Source: UBA2773 sp964643985
Lineage (GTDB): Bacteria; Patescibacteriota; Minisyncoccia; Moranbacterales; DUUL01
Direction of reading: 5' to 3'
DNA length: 13,449 nt
Assembly: GCA_964643985.1 (NCBI GenBank)
Contig: CAZXUS010000025.1
Coordinates: 1 to 13,449 of the forward strand
The position numbers were made by a program, and so were the translations under genes. Numbering within the stretch: the stretch's first letter is position 1; every line of letters starts with the position of its first letter. The notes beneath the pieces were generated by a model. It did no database searches, was not told the origin of the DNA, and saw only the letters and a program-made list of their open reading frames with translations. Of this stretch, positions 4,895 through 12,195 are shown one piece after another.

Positions 4895-6496
4895 ATGAAA
4901 AAATACAGTATTATTGGAATTTTGGTAGCAGTAGTGTTTGCTTTTACTGCTTTATCGGGTGTTTTTGCGGATAATAGTAAATCAGGCGATAATAAAAAAA
5001 GTTCCAAAACAGATAAACTAAACGCAAAAAATGTAAAAATTCATCCACGTATTTCGCTTAAGGGTGCAGATGCAGAAAAATTTAAGAAAAATAAAGAATT
5101 AGATGAAATTCTTATGACAAAAGGCCAGCCTTACAAATCAACTTGTGGTTCGGCTGCAGCTACTTATGAATTTGCTACGACTGAATTTGCTGGAGATTTT
5201 TGTACAAAGGGTGAAGTTGTAATAGTGACGGATCCACTATTATTTCCTTTGTCACCTGATGTTTCCGTATATTGGGATTGTCTTTATAAGGGAATAACAA
5301 CGCATTGTGAAGCTTCTATGATAGCTGAAGAGATTCAAATTCCACTTTCAGAATGTGGTTTAGCTGCAACTACTTATGAAAGTGCGGTTGAATTAAATTT
5401 AGATGATCTTTGTGCAACAAGTAGTGTTATTGAAACACCACCATTATCATTGTCCCTCTCCCCTGGTGATAAAGTAGACTGGACTTGTGTTTTGGGAAAT
5501 GAAACACCAGTCGATTGTTCGGCTGATGTAAAAGAGGCAGAAATAGCACCAACTATTTCAGCAACTGGAGTTTTAGGAATGAATCCTTCGACAAATAAAC
5601 ATGCTATCGTAATCGGTATTTGTGATTATCCTGATTTTTTGGAATATAGCGATATTTGTGAGTCAGATGGCGATGCTGCTAATATGGCAAGAGCTCTTCA
5701 TATGGAATATGATTTTCCAATCGCAAACATTCATTTGTTCAGAGATATTATTGAGAACTCCGTAAGTACTGGGGGAGAGAATGTAATTTCTTATTCTGCT
5801 AGTAAAACTAATATCATAAAAGCAATTGACGATTTAAGATTGCAGGTTAAAAAAGAAAAAGAAGCAGGGACAGACAGTGAAGTAGTTTTCTTTTTTAGTG
5901 GTCATGGGGTAACTGGTAATATCGACGGAGACAACGAGCTTTTGGATGAAGCTTTGCTTGTTCATAATGGTTTCGAAAATATAAATAAAAATAAAGGTGA
6001 TGGACAATTTGAAAAAATTTGGGACGATGAATTAAAGGCTGAGTTTGCTGATTTCGAAACTGATCGCATTACATTTATATTTGATACATGTAAGGCAGGT
6101 GGAATGAATGATGTGATGGAAGGTTTTTCGGAAGAGGACAGTGAACGCGTCTTTGTTGCATCATCATCTGAAGAAGGTAGTTCATATGTGTATTCAGATG
6201 GTGAAGAGGGAGAAGGTCTTTTCAGCCACTATTTTGTAAAAAATGGTATGCGTGGTTATATAGGAGTCGGTGGTGGATGGGCAGATGGTTATAACGAAAT
6301 TGGATGGGATTACAGAACGGAGGATGGTTATGCGAGCCCTGTTATAGGGCAAGATGGCTTAGTAGCGATAGAAGAAGCCTATGAGTATGCAAAAGACAAA
6401 TTAGGCTTTTTGTCAGTAGAACAAATTCCAACGTTAAAAGATTTTTTTGTAAATGATTTATTGCTTGGCTATTGGGCTGATTATTCTCTATTTTAA
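4895..6496 (+). CDS. secreted caspase-like protease (peptidase C14) with paired Cys repeats
   Basis: The 533-residue protein begins with a signal peptide (cut expected after VFA, Ala25) and a Lys-rich linker. Two related ~60-residue repeats follow, each with four cysteines: Cys84/103/129/138 and Cys154/173/198/208, with patterns CG-x-A-A-T-Y-E and W-x-C. They resemble the disulfide-type repeats often seen in CPR surface proteins. The caspase-like domain spans about 234-525. It opens with KHAIVIGICDY, carries the catalytic His337 in FFFSGHG and the nucleophile Cys399 in FIFDTCKAGGM, and has the GLFSHYFVKNGM strand typical of the fold. Both catalytic residues are intact. It would act outside the cytoplasm; its specificity (Arg/Lys or Asp) cannot be read. 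The gene is monocistronic with its own promoter and terminator. Confidence 0.85.
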   Translation: MKKYSIIGILVAVVFAFTALSGVFADNSKSGDNKKSSKTDKLNAKNVKIHPRISLKGADAEKFKKNKELDEILMTKGQPYKSTCGSAAATYEFATTEFAGDFCTKGEVVIVTDPLLFPLSPDVSVYWDCLYKGITTHCEASMIAEEIQIPLSECGLAATTYESAVELNLDDLCATSSVIETPPLSLSLSPGDKVDWTCVLGNETPVDCSADVKEAEIAPTISATGVLGMNPSTNKHAIVIGICDYPDFLEYSDICESDGDAANMARALHMEYDFPIANIHLFRDIIENSVSTGGENVISYSASKTNIIKAIDDLRLQVKKEKEAGTDSEVVFFFSGHGVTGNIDGDNELLDEALLVHNGFENINKNKGDGQFEKIWDDELKAEFADFETDRITFIFDTCKAGGMNDVMEGFSEEDSERVFVASSSEEGSSYVYSDGEEGEGLFSHYFVKNGMRGYIGVGGGWADGYNEIGWDYRTEDGYASPVIGQDGLVAIEEAYEYAKDKLGFLSVEQIPTLKDFFVNDLLLGYWADYSLF

Positions 6497-6550
6497 AGTT
6501 GATTCAGATCTTTTAAATTAATTTTTCAAACAGTTAAAACTAAAACTTAC

Positions 6551-6574
6551 AAAAACGCCAGAAATGGCGTTTTT
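6551..6574 (+). terminator. intrinsic terminator of the caspase-like gene
   Basis: The stem AAAAACGCCA / TGGCGTTTTT has a GAAA loop and a T-rich tail. It is identical over 30 nt to the terminator after the 16S spacer (339-368). Confidence 0.85.
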
Positions 6575-6656
6575 GTTGTGGCTAGGGAAAATAATGATTT
6601 TAATATATATTAATTTCTTTCTAAAGGAAGATTTTTTAATTAGGATTTATTAGCGA

Positions 6657-6758
6657 AAAATTAAGAATAAATTTCTATCACTCACTGATGAATGGGAGAA
6701 AATTGTTTTTGGTTTTTTTACCTCTCCCATACTCCAGTGTATGGGAGAGGTAAAAAAA
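6657..6758 (+). repeat. composite hairpin repeat R1
   Basis: After a conserved lead (AAAAATTAAGAATAAA) comes hairpin 1 at 6672-6701 (TTTCT...AGAAA, loop CTGA), followed by GTTTTTGGTTTTTTT. Then comes a perfect 20-bp inverted repeat (arms 6713-6732 and 6739-6758, loop TCCAGT). The large hairpin has T before and A after it, the reverse of an intrinsic terminator, so only hairpin 1 fits termination. The same modules recur at 10545-10834, 11925-12154 and 13085-13250. This copy lacks the G-rich block and abuts the end of the minus-strand gene. Confidence 0.8.
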
Positions 6759-6787
6759 ATGTTTTTGGTTTTGTGATTATTCCTGGT

Positions 6788-8083
6788 CTAATTAGGAAGT
6801 TCTTCGAAATTCATCCGATCATATTTATTCCCTTTAGATGTATTTTTATAAAAAGGCTCATCCAGCTCAATTTTTTTATGTTTACTGTTTAGCTCTTTGG
6901 CATGTTCTTTTAAAGTTTTATACAAATACCAAATAAATTTTGCGGCTCCTTTTTCTCGATAGAGATAGATGCATCTTTTGGTTTTTTCACGAAGAACATC
7001 GGTTCGAAGTTTGTAGATATCTAGAAAATCTTCTTTATCAAGCCAATCTACTTCTAATATTTCCAGATAAGCCATTAGTTTTTTTTCGGCTAAAGAATTG
7101 CCCTTCTTGGCTAATTTAATTAATTCCAGACAAATTTCATTTCTTTTTTCTTGATCTTCTAGACTAGTAGCTCCGAAGAAAGTCAGAAGTTTTTCTTTAT
7201 TTTTTTCCAATAGTGAATCCACCTCTTCCTTGCCTTCGTATCTTTCTTCTGGGTATTCATCTTTGAATGCCTTAGGATATTTGAATTTATTTTCAAATTC
7301 AGGATTTACTTCTTTTATAATTTTCTTCCAATCAATTCCCCCATTTTCTTTTTTGACATATCTTTTGAAATAAGAATGAAGAGAACGGTCTAGGGTTTTC
7401 ACATCAGTGCTTGAAAAAGATCGGGGGTCGTTTTCTGCTAGAATCTTATTTAGTTTTTTGATGGACGAACTGAAAGTAAATTTCATCTTTTTTTCATGGG
7501 CGCCTTTTTTTCCTTTTTTGCTAATACCCATAATCCATTTTTCTGTCCATTCCTCGGGTAATTTGTCGGCAAATTTGTCCCATTCTACTATCCCAGTTTC
7601 TTTATTCTTAAGTTTTTTTCTGAGATGTCGATAAAGCCCGTAGTCATGATTCTTTATCCAAAAGGGATTAAAAGAATCCGGATTATCTTCTTCTAATAAT
7701 TCAATTGTTGTTTTAATTGTAGTTTCTTCGGTCCAAATTCGTTGCTTTTCATAATTCCACTTAGCCTTTTGTTTCTCTGGTAATAAATCGACCAACAGTT
7801 GCCAATTAATCTCATTGTTTAAGGTTCGGAAATTTTTCTGAATAACGGCATGTTCTTTTCCGCAATTATTAAAAATCCAGTAGGGATTAATTTTTTCTGG
7901 GTTTAGTTGTTCGGTTTTGCTGATTATATCCGCAACATTGTTTTTTAGGAGTTCAATTTTTTCTTGACTGAGAATTACGTCGTCGTTTTTTTTCATTTTT
8001 AAAATAGGCTCTGTTTCAACAGCCGGTTCAATTTTTTCTTTTGTTTTTTGTGCCGCTATGGGCATTTTGAATAATTCTGTCAT
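6788..8083 (-). CDS. Trp-repeat protein with sigma-factor-like C-terminal domain
   Basis: This 431-residue soluble protein has a Lys/Glu-rich N-terminus. Three ~52-residue repeats (about 60-109, 132-184, 215-268) follow the pattern NP-x(4)-NPxWI ... IxW/DW-x(6)-L/V-P/NPE ... KW/KF. The C-terminal domain (about 296-411) has LIKLAKKGN, an aromatic helix and IWYLYKTLKEHAKEL...IELDEP. That order resembles region 2 and the following linker of sigma-70-type factors and, from memory, matches a repeat family common in Parcubacteria. A role in transcription or nucleic-acid binding is inferred, not shown. No Shine-Dalgarno precedes the ATG; the bases directly before it read CCCTCCT. It is the only minus-strand gene on this side and is divergent from the 8368 gene. 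Confidence 0.7.
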   Translation of the reverse strand: MTELFKMPIAAQKTKEKIEPAVETEPILKMKKNDDVILSQEKIELLKNNVADIISKTEQLNPEKINPYWIFNNCGKEHAVIQKNFRTLNNEINWQLLVDLLPEKQKAKWNYEKQRIWTEETTIKTTIELLEEDNPDSFNPFWIKNHDYGLYRHLRKKLKNKETGIVEWDKFADKLPEEWTEKWIMGISKKGKKGAHEKKMKFTFSSSIKKLNKILAENDPRSFSSTDVKTLDRSLHSYFKRYVKKENGGIDWKKIIKEVNPEFENKFKYPKAFKDEYPEERYEGKEEVDSLLEKNKEKLLTFFGATSLEDQEKRNEICLELIKLAKKGNSLAEKKLMAYLEILEVDWLDKEDFLDIYKLRTDVLREKTKRCIYLYREKGAAKFIWYLYKTLKEHAKELNSKHKKIELDEPFYKNTSKGNKYDRMNFEELPN

Positions 8084-8180
8084 AGGAGGGAATTATTGGA
8101 AAAATCAGTGTCTTTAATTTAACATATTTTCATCTCCCGAACAAAATCTTTGATGAAATGAGTTTCCTAGGTATTGGATT

Positions 8181-8262
8181 CTCGGGGAGGGGATGAGGAG
8201 ATTGAGGGTTTGCGGGGAGGAGGTTTGATTTTTCGGGGGATTGTGTTCAAACGGGGGCTGTT
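8181..8262 (+). repeat. G-rich intergenic block with G-looped hairpin
   Basis: G runs on the plus strand include GGGGAGGGG and TTTGCGGGGAGGAGG. A 13-bp imperfect hairpin (ATTGTGTTCAAAC / GTTTGAATGCAAT) exposes a GGGGGCT loop near its end. The TTTGCGGGGAGGAG core recurs at 9438, 13383 and, as TTTGCTGGGAGGAG, at 10796 and 12116, each time upstream of a gene or, at 13383, at the right edge of the window. It lies between the divergent genes ending at 8083 and starting at 8368. Confidence 0.6.
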
Positions 8263-8286
8263 TGAATGCAATAGAGAGATTTTGGG

Positions 8287-8315
8287 TTGATTTTTTAATG
8301 AGATTGAGATAAAAT
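8287..8315 (+). promoter_or_regulatory. sigma-70 promoter for the 8368 gene
   Basis: TTGATT (8287-8292) and TAAAAT (8310-8315) are spaced 17 bp. The leader is about 46 nt and ends in AAAGGAGG (8353-8360), 7 nt before the ATG. Confidence 0.6.
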
Positions 8316-8367
8316 AATTTTTCATAGTACATTATTTTAATAACGTGTTTTTAAAGGAGGACAACAA

Positions 8368-8874
8368 ATGAAAAGATTTGAGAATATTGATTTCACAGAA
8401 GGCACTTTGGTTTTTCTTTCTGGTTTACCGGCGTATGGAGTTGTCGCAAACAAAGAAGCCTGGATAGAAGAAGCTGAAGATGAAGATCTAGACAAAATCG
8501 TTCACTTCAAGGTATATGAAGAAGCTCCGAGTGTTGAGGTTATTCCCGTTTTTTTATTTGGAAATTTTATTGGGTCAAAACTTATTCCAAAGACAAAGGG
8601 ACAAGGATTCATAGAGGCGCCTTGCTTAGAACGTTTTACCTATTCAAATGTTGGAGGTGATATCTCTATCATATCCAGGATCGATCGGTTGCAAACAATC
8701 ATTTGGCACCAACTTACTTTCTACGGCAATCAAGTCACCGAATATGCTCAACAGGTATCGAAAGAATTGAAAGTATTGAAATGTTATTTTGAAGACCAGG
8801 AAGTATTGTCGATACCCGGTAATGTTCGGCTCTTCAAAAGATTCCAGAAAATTCTACCAAACGGAAAACTGTAG
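8368..8874 (+). CDS. hypothetical protein, 168 aa
   Basis: I do not recognise this protein. It looks soluble, with no signal peptide or membrane helix. The N-terminal half is rich in beta-strand patterns (GTLVFLSGLPAYGVV; VEVIPVFLFGNFIGSKLIP) and carries an acidic stretch (EEAEDEDLDKI). The C-terminal part is helical (LQTIIWHQLTFYGNQVTEYAQQVSKEL) and ends basic. Ribosome site, promoter and terminator are all close to consensus, so expression should be good. GC content and codon choice are higher and more mixed than in the toxin-type genes downstream. Together with 2270 and 9011 it forms a set of single-gene units built the same way. No function is proposed. Confidence 0.8.
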   Translation: MKRFENIDFTEGTLVFLSGLPAYGVVANKEAWIEEAEDEDLDKIVHFKVYEEAPSVEVIPVFLFGNFIGSKLIPKTKGQGFIEAPCLERFTYSNVGGDISIISRIDRLQTIIWHQLTFYGNQVTEYAQQVSKELKVLKCYFEDQEVLSIPGNVRLFKRFQKILPNGKL

Positions 8875-8890
8875 AATCAGTGTAATAAAG

Positions 8891-8929
8891 AAAGGCTTTG
8901 AGCGGAAATATCTGCTTGAAGCCTTTTTT
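8891..8929 (+). terminator. strong intrinsic terminator of the 8368 gene
   Basis: A 15-bp stem (AAAGGCTTTGAGCGG paired with CTGCTTGAAGCCTTT, several G-U pairs) closes on an AAATAT loop, followed by T6. Confidence 0.9.
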
Positions 8930-8958
8930 GTTTACAAAAGATATCAACTGGGGTAGTA

Positions 8959-8987
8959 TTGTTAGTCAAATTAAATAGCAGTATTAA
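8959..8987 (+). promoter_or_regulatory. probable promoter for the 9011 gene
   Basis: TTGTTA (8959-8964) and TATTAA (8982-8987) are 17 bp apart. The leader is about 18 nt and contains AGGAGG at 9000-9005. Confidence 0.45.
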
Positions 8988-9010
8988 TAATATTTATCGA
9001 GGAGGTTCGT

Positions 9011-9280
9011 GTGAAAATTTTTTATTTAATGATGAGCCTGATCGCAGAAATTAAGGCCGTTTCAATTTTCAGGGATCATGAAAAAGGTATAGCAGAAAGA
9101 GTTTCTGCTTTGTGGAATTTTCAAAAAAAATGGTCTCCGAAAATAATATCTATTGATGAAATAGCTATGAAAGAGATTCTGAGACCTACTATGCGCTATG
9201 AAAATATGGCTTGGAAAGCTCACTTTGAGGACGGATCCAGAGTTCTCCTCACAGGGTATGGATTACTGGAAATAATTTAA
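9011..9280 (+). CDS. small hypothetical protein, 89 aa, GTG start
   Basis: The function is not recognised. The start is GTG because AGGAGG sits 5 nt upstream; the in-frame ATGs near codons 7-8 are too far from it. The first ~13 residues are hydrophobic but broken by a glutamate and lysine, so this is probably a buried strand or helix rather than a signal peptide. The middle is helical and charged (RDHEKGIAERVSALWNFQKKW), and the end looks like strands (WKAHFEDGSRVLLTGYGLLEII). It has its own promoter and terminator and follows the 8368 gene in the same orientation. It could be an orphan regulator or a small antitoxin-like protein, but nothing in the sequence favours either. Confidence 0.75.
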   Translation: MKIFYLMMSLIAEIKAVSIFRDHEKGIAERVSALWNFQKKWSPKIISIDEIAMKEILRPTMRYENMAWKAHFEDGSRVLLTGYGLLEII

Positions 9281-9308
9281 ACTAAACTTGCCGAACCAGG
9301 TAAGACAG

Positions 9309-9337
9309 CAGGTTTTCTGAAAAGGAGACCTGTTTTT
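9309..9337 (+). terminator. intrinsic terminator of the 9011 gene
   Basis: The 10-bp stem CAGGTTTTCT / AGGAGACCTG with G-U pairs closes a GAAA loop, followed by T5. Confidence 0.85.
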
Positions 9338-9351
9338 ATTTTGGCGAATTT

Positions 9352-9475
9352 GCGGGGGTGGGAATGGAAAATTACTTTCATGCTTTGGGGCATGAAAGGG
9401 AAGAGGGATGGTTTGGGGGTGTAAGGATCGATGGGAATTTGCGGGGAGGAGGGAAAGGGGGTAGAATGGGGGATA
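9352..9475 (+). repeat. G-rich block with hairpin and G-quadruplex motif
   Basis: A 9-bp hairpin, CTTTCATGC / GCATGAAAG (9375-9398), is followed by repeated G runs. At 9443-9472 four runs (GGGG, GGG, GGGGG, GGGGG) are separated by loops of 4, 3 and 6 nt, which fits the canonical intramolecular G-quadruplex rule on the plus strand. The block ends about 50 bp before the RhuM-Fic start and shares its core with 8195, 10796, 12116 and 13383. Confidence 0.65.
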
Positions 9476-9504
9476 AAGAGTTATGAGAATCGATGATTTT
9501 GAAA

Positions 9505-9510
9505 TATAAA
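9505..9510 (+). promoter_or_regulatory. possible -10 box of the RhuM-Fic gene
   Basis: TATAAA lies 14 bp before the ATG, so the transcript would have a leader of only about 8 nt and no Shine-Dalgarno. A TAAAAT at 12175-12180 is placed the same way before the Bro-N gene. No convincing -35 is seen. Confidence 0.35.
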
Positions 9511-9524
9511 ATTAAAAAATAGAA

Positions 9525-10493
9525 ATGAAAAATAAAGTTTCAAAAAAATTGGCTATATATCAAGCTAAAAATGGGGCAATTGAATTTCGCGGTGATTTTG
9601 ATAAAGATACAATTTGGGGAACACAAAAACAGATTGTTGATCTTTTTGGCGTGGATCAATCAGTAATATCTCGGCATATCAAAAATATTTTTGAAGATGG
9701 GGAAATTGAGCAAAAAAGCAATATGCAAAAAATGCATATTGCAAATTCTGATAAGCCGGTTGCTTTTTATTCTTTGGATATAATATTGGGAGTGGGTTAT
9801 CGAACTAATTCTAAGGTGGCGATAGAGTTTAGAAAATGGGCGACAAATATTCTAAAGGAGCATATAATTAAAGGCTATACAATCAACAAAAAACAGATTG
9901 CCAAGAACTACGATAATTTTATGCAAGCGGTTACTAGTATTCAAAATCTTTTGCCGGAACATATTATGCTTGATCCAAAATTAGTTTTAGAACTTGTTAA
10001 AGAATTTGCTAATACTTGGGTGGCGCTTGATGCTTATGATAAAGAATCGCTCAAAGCCATTGGTTTAACCAAAAAATCAATCAAATTTTCGGGTCAAGAA
10101 CTAACCACTGCAATCGTTAGTTTTCGTACGGAACTTATCAAAAAGAAAGCCGCGACTGAAATTTTTGCTCAAGAGAGAAGCGTCGGAAGTATTGAAGGGA
10201 TTATGGGAAATGTTTTGCAATCGTTTGGAGGAAAACCAGTATATGCGAGTATTGAAGAGAAAGCTGCTCATCTTCTTTATTTTATGGTAAAAAATCACCC
10301 TTTTGTTGATGGTAATAAACGCTCCGGTGCTTTTGCTTTTGTTTGGTTTTTGCGAAAAACTAAGGTGAAGGGAATTAGAAATATAAATCCAAGCTCACTA
10401 ACTGTTCTAACTCTTTTGATTGCTGAAAGTCGTCCTAATAAAAAAGATCAAATGACAGCTCTTGTGACAACTTTGTTATCAGCAAAAAGATAA
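9525..10493 (+). CDS. RhuM-like DNA-binding domain fused to Fic/Doc domain
   Basis: The 322-residue protein joins two known modules. Residues ~15-121 match the RhuM N-terminus: a helix-turn-helix region (IWGTQKQIVDLFGVDQSVISRHIKNIF split around 30-56) and a YSLDIILGVGYR...AIEFRKWAT...KGY segment at 82-118. The C-terminal domain (about 175-320) is Fic/Doc-like, with the motif HPFVDGNKRSG at 258-268, including the catalytic His258. Fic proteins transfer AMP or related groups to target proteins; Doc phosphorylates EF-Tu, and NKR is the Doc-type ending, so the chemistry is open. No separate antitoxin gene is adjacent, so the RhuM part may provide control or targeting. It is the first of three toxin- or antirepressor-type genes. 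There is no Shine-Dalgarno. Confidence 0.9.
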   Translation: MKNKVSKKLAIYQAKNGAIEFRGDFDKDTIWGTQKQIVDLFGVDQSVISRHIKNIFEDGEIEQKSNMQKMHIANSDKPVAFYSLDIILGVGYRTNSKVAIEFRKWATNILKEHIIKGYTINKKQIAKNYDNFMQAVTSIQNLLPEHIMLDPKLVLELVKEFANTWVALDAYDKESLKAIGLTKKSIKFSGQELTTAIVSFRTELIKKKAATEIFAQERSVGSIEGIMGNVLQSFGGKPVYASIEEKAAHLLYFMVKNHPFVDGNKRSGAFAFVWFLRKTKVKGIRNINPSSLTVLTLLIAESRPNKKDQMTALVTTLLSAKR

Positions 10494-10544
10494 TTTTAAA
10501 ATTCAATTTTGAAGCTTGATTTTTAAAATAGGGGATATTGATAA

Positions 10545-10834
10545 AAAGCTAAGAATTAATTTCTTTCATTCACTAGCGAATGAAAGAAGTTAGGGCTTTT
10601 GTTTTTAAAATTTATCTCTCCCATGCTCCAGTGTATGGGAGAGGTGACAGAATTGTTTTTGGTTTTTTTGCTACTACCATACTACGGTGTATGGTAGTGG
10701 TGAAAATATGAAAATAAAATTAACACATCTACACTCTGGTGTATGGGAGTGAATTTTGAATTGTTGGGTTTGTTCGGGAGGGAGGGATTTGGGAATTTGC
10801 TGGGAGGAGAGAAAGGGGGTAGAATGGGGGTAGG
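10545..10834 (+). repeat. composite hairpin plus G-rich repeat R2
   Basis: In order: the conserved lead; hairpin 1 (10561-10588, TTCTTTCATTC / GAATGAAAGAA), which can terminate the RhuM-Fic transcript; hairpin H2 (10614-10645, CTCTCC-type arms); T-rich GTTTTTGGTTTTTTTG; H3 (10671-10700, CTACTACCATAC / GTATGGTAGTGG); H4 (10724-10751, imperfect); then a G-rich block (10767-10834). H2, H3 and H4 share a CATACT-loop-GTGTATG core while their arms differ. The last 176 bp (10659-10834) recur exactly at 11979-12154. Confidence 0.85.
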
Positions 10835-10864
10835 TTTTGAAAGCATTCTTATTTGTATAAATAT

Positions 10865-11905
10865 ATGGTAAACAAAAAATCTAATAAAAAATTAATGATC
10901 AGAAATTCAACAGCAGAATTTTTGGTGTTTACTTCACAAGCGAGAGAAGATGGAATCGAAATTCGAGTGCAAGATGAAAATGTTTGGTTAACACAAAAAT
11001 TAATTGCAAAATTATTTAACGTAGAAATTCCAACAATAAATGAACACCTAAGCAATATTTTTAATACTCAAGAATTAAATAAAAAAACAACTATTAGGAA
11101 TTTCCTAACAGTTCAAAAAGAGGGGAAAAGACAGGTTTCTAGAGAAATCGATCATTATAATTTAGAAGTTATTATTTCTCTTGGTTATCGTATAAATTCA
11201 GAACGAGCAACTGATTTTAGAAAATGGGCAACGCGAGTTTTAAAAGATTTTTCTATACGTGGCTATGTTTTGGATGATATTAGACTTAAGAATGGTGCAT
11301 ATTTAAGTAAGCAATATTTCAAAGATTTAATTTTTGAAATACGAGACATTCGTGATAGTGAAAGAAATTTTTATCAGCAAATTACTGATATTTATGCAAT
11401 GGCAATGGATTATGATCTGAACTCTCCTACGACTAAAGATTTTTTTGCTACAGTGCAAAATAAATTACATTTTGCCACTCATGGACATACTGCTGCCGAG
11501 CTCATTACGAAAAGGGCTAATCATAAAAAAGATTTTATGGGATTGACTGTTTGGAAAAAATCTCCGAAGGGTAAGATTTTAAAATCTGATGTTGTGATTG
11601 CTAAAAATTATTTAAACGAAAAAGAAATTAAGTCACTAAATAGAATCGTGACGATGTATTTAGATTATGCTGAGCATCAAGCTGAAAAAGGAATTCCGAT
11701 GACAATGAGAGATTGGGCGGAAAAATTAAAAGCTTTTTTAAAATTTAATGAAGCTAATATTTTAGAAAATGCAGGCAAAGTGACAGCAGAAATTGCCAAA
11801 TCTTTTGCCGAAAGTGAATTTGAAAAATATCGTCCGATTCAAGATGAACTTTTTGAATCTGACTTTGATCTTGAAGTTAAACGGATTTTAGAAAATAATA
11901 AATAA
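10865..11905 (+). CDS. RhuM family protein
   Basis: The 346-residue protein (start at ATG 10865; a TTG four codons upstream is less likely) is a full-length RhuM-type protein. The N-terminal winged-helix-like part includes VWLTQKLIAKLFNVEIPTINEHLSNIF (within 40-66) and YNLEVIISLGYRINSERATDFRKWA. The conserved C-terminal part includes NSPTTKDFFATVQNKLHFATHG, the IAKNYL motif, LNRIVTMYLDYAE and MTMRDWAEKL. The family is named for a Salmonella pathogenicity-island protein; its biochemical role is not established, and it is often found in mobile DNA. Here it lies between exact 176-bp direct repeats and shares its N-terminal module with the preceding Fic fusion. There is no Shine-Dalgarno; TATAAAT overlaps the start region, so a leaderless or very short-leader mRNA is possible. 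Confidence 0.9.
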   Translation: MVNKKSNKKLMIRNSTAEFLVFTSQAREDGIEIRVQDENVWLTQKLIAKLFNVEIPTINEHLSNIFNTQELNKKTTIRNFLTVQKEGKRQVSREIDHYNLEVIISLGYRINSERATDFRKWATRVLKDFSIRGYVLDDIRLKNGAYLSKQYFKDLIFEIRDIRDSERNFYQQITDIYAMAMDYDLNSPTTKDFFATVQNKLHFATHGHTAAELITKRANHKKDFMGLTVWKKSPKGKILKSDVVIAKNYLNEKEIKSLNRIVTMYLDYAEHQAEKGIPMTMRDWAEKLKAFLKFNEANILENAGKVTAEIAKSFAESEFEKYRPIQDELFESDFDLEVKRILENNK

Positions 11906-11924
11906 AAAATAGCTAGACTAAAGT

Positions 11925-12154
11925 TAAAAAAATAAGAATGTATTTCTACTATTCACTGATGAATGGGAGAAAATTAGCTTGGTTTTTTTGCTACTACCAT
12001 ACTACGGTGTATGGTAGTGGTGAAAATATGAAAATAAAATTAACACATCTACACTCTGGTGTATGGGAGTGAATTTTGAATTGTTGGGTTTGTTCGGGAG
12101 GGAGGGATTTGGGAATTTGCTGGGAGGAGAGAAAGGGGGTAGAATGGGGGTAGG
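11925..12154 (+). repeat. composite hairpin plus G-rich repeat R3
   Basis: This contains the conserved lead, hairpin 1 (11943-11972, 13 bp with one mismatch, loop CTGA), H3 (11991-12020), H4 (12044-12071) and the G-rich block. H2 is missing relative to R2 and R4. The segment 11979-12154 is identical to 10659-10834, so the RhuM gene is bracketed by direct repeats. Divergence starts exactly after TAGG (12154). Confidence 0.9.
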
Positions 12155-12195
12155 ATTTGAGGGGAGGGGTAATTTAAAATGGTTTGTAAAAAAAT

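Noticed and set aside
6713..6758. 20-bp inverted repeat as an intrinsic terminator
   Set aside because: It has T before and A after the stem on both strands, so no U tract would follow the hairpin in RNA; only hairpin 1 upstream (6672-6701) fits termination.
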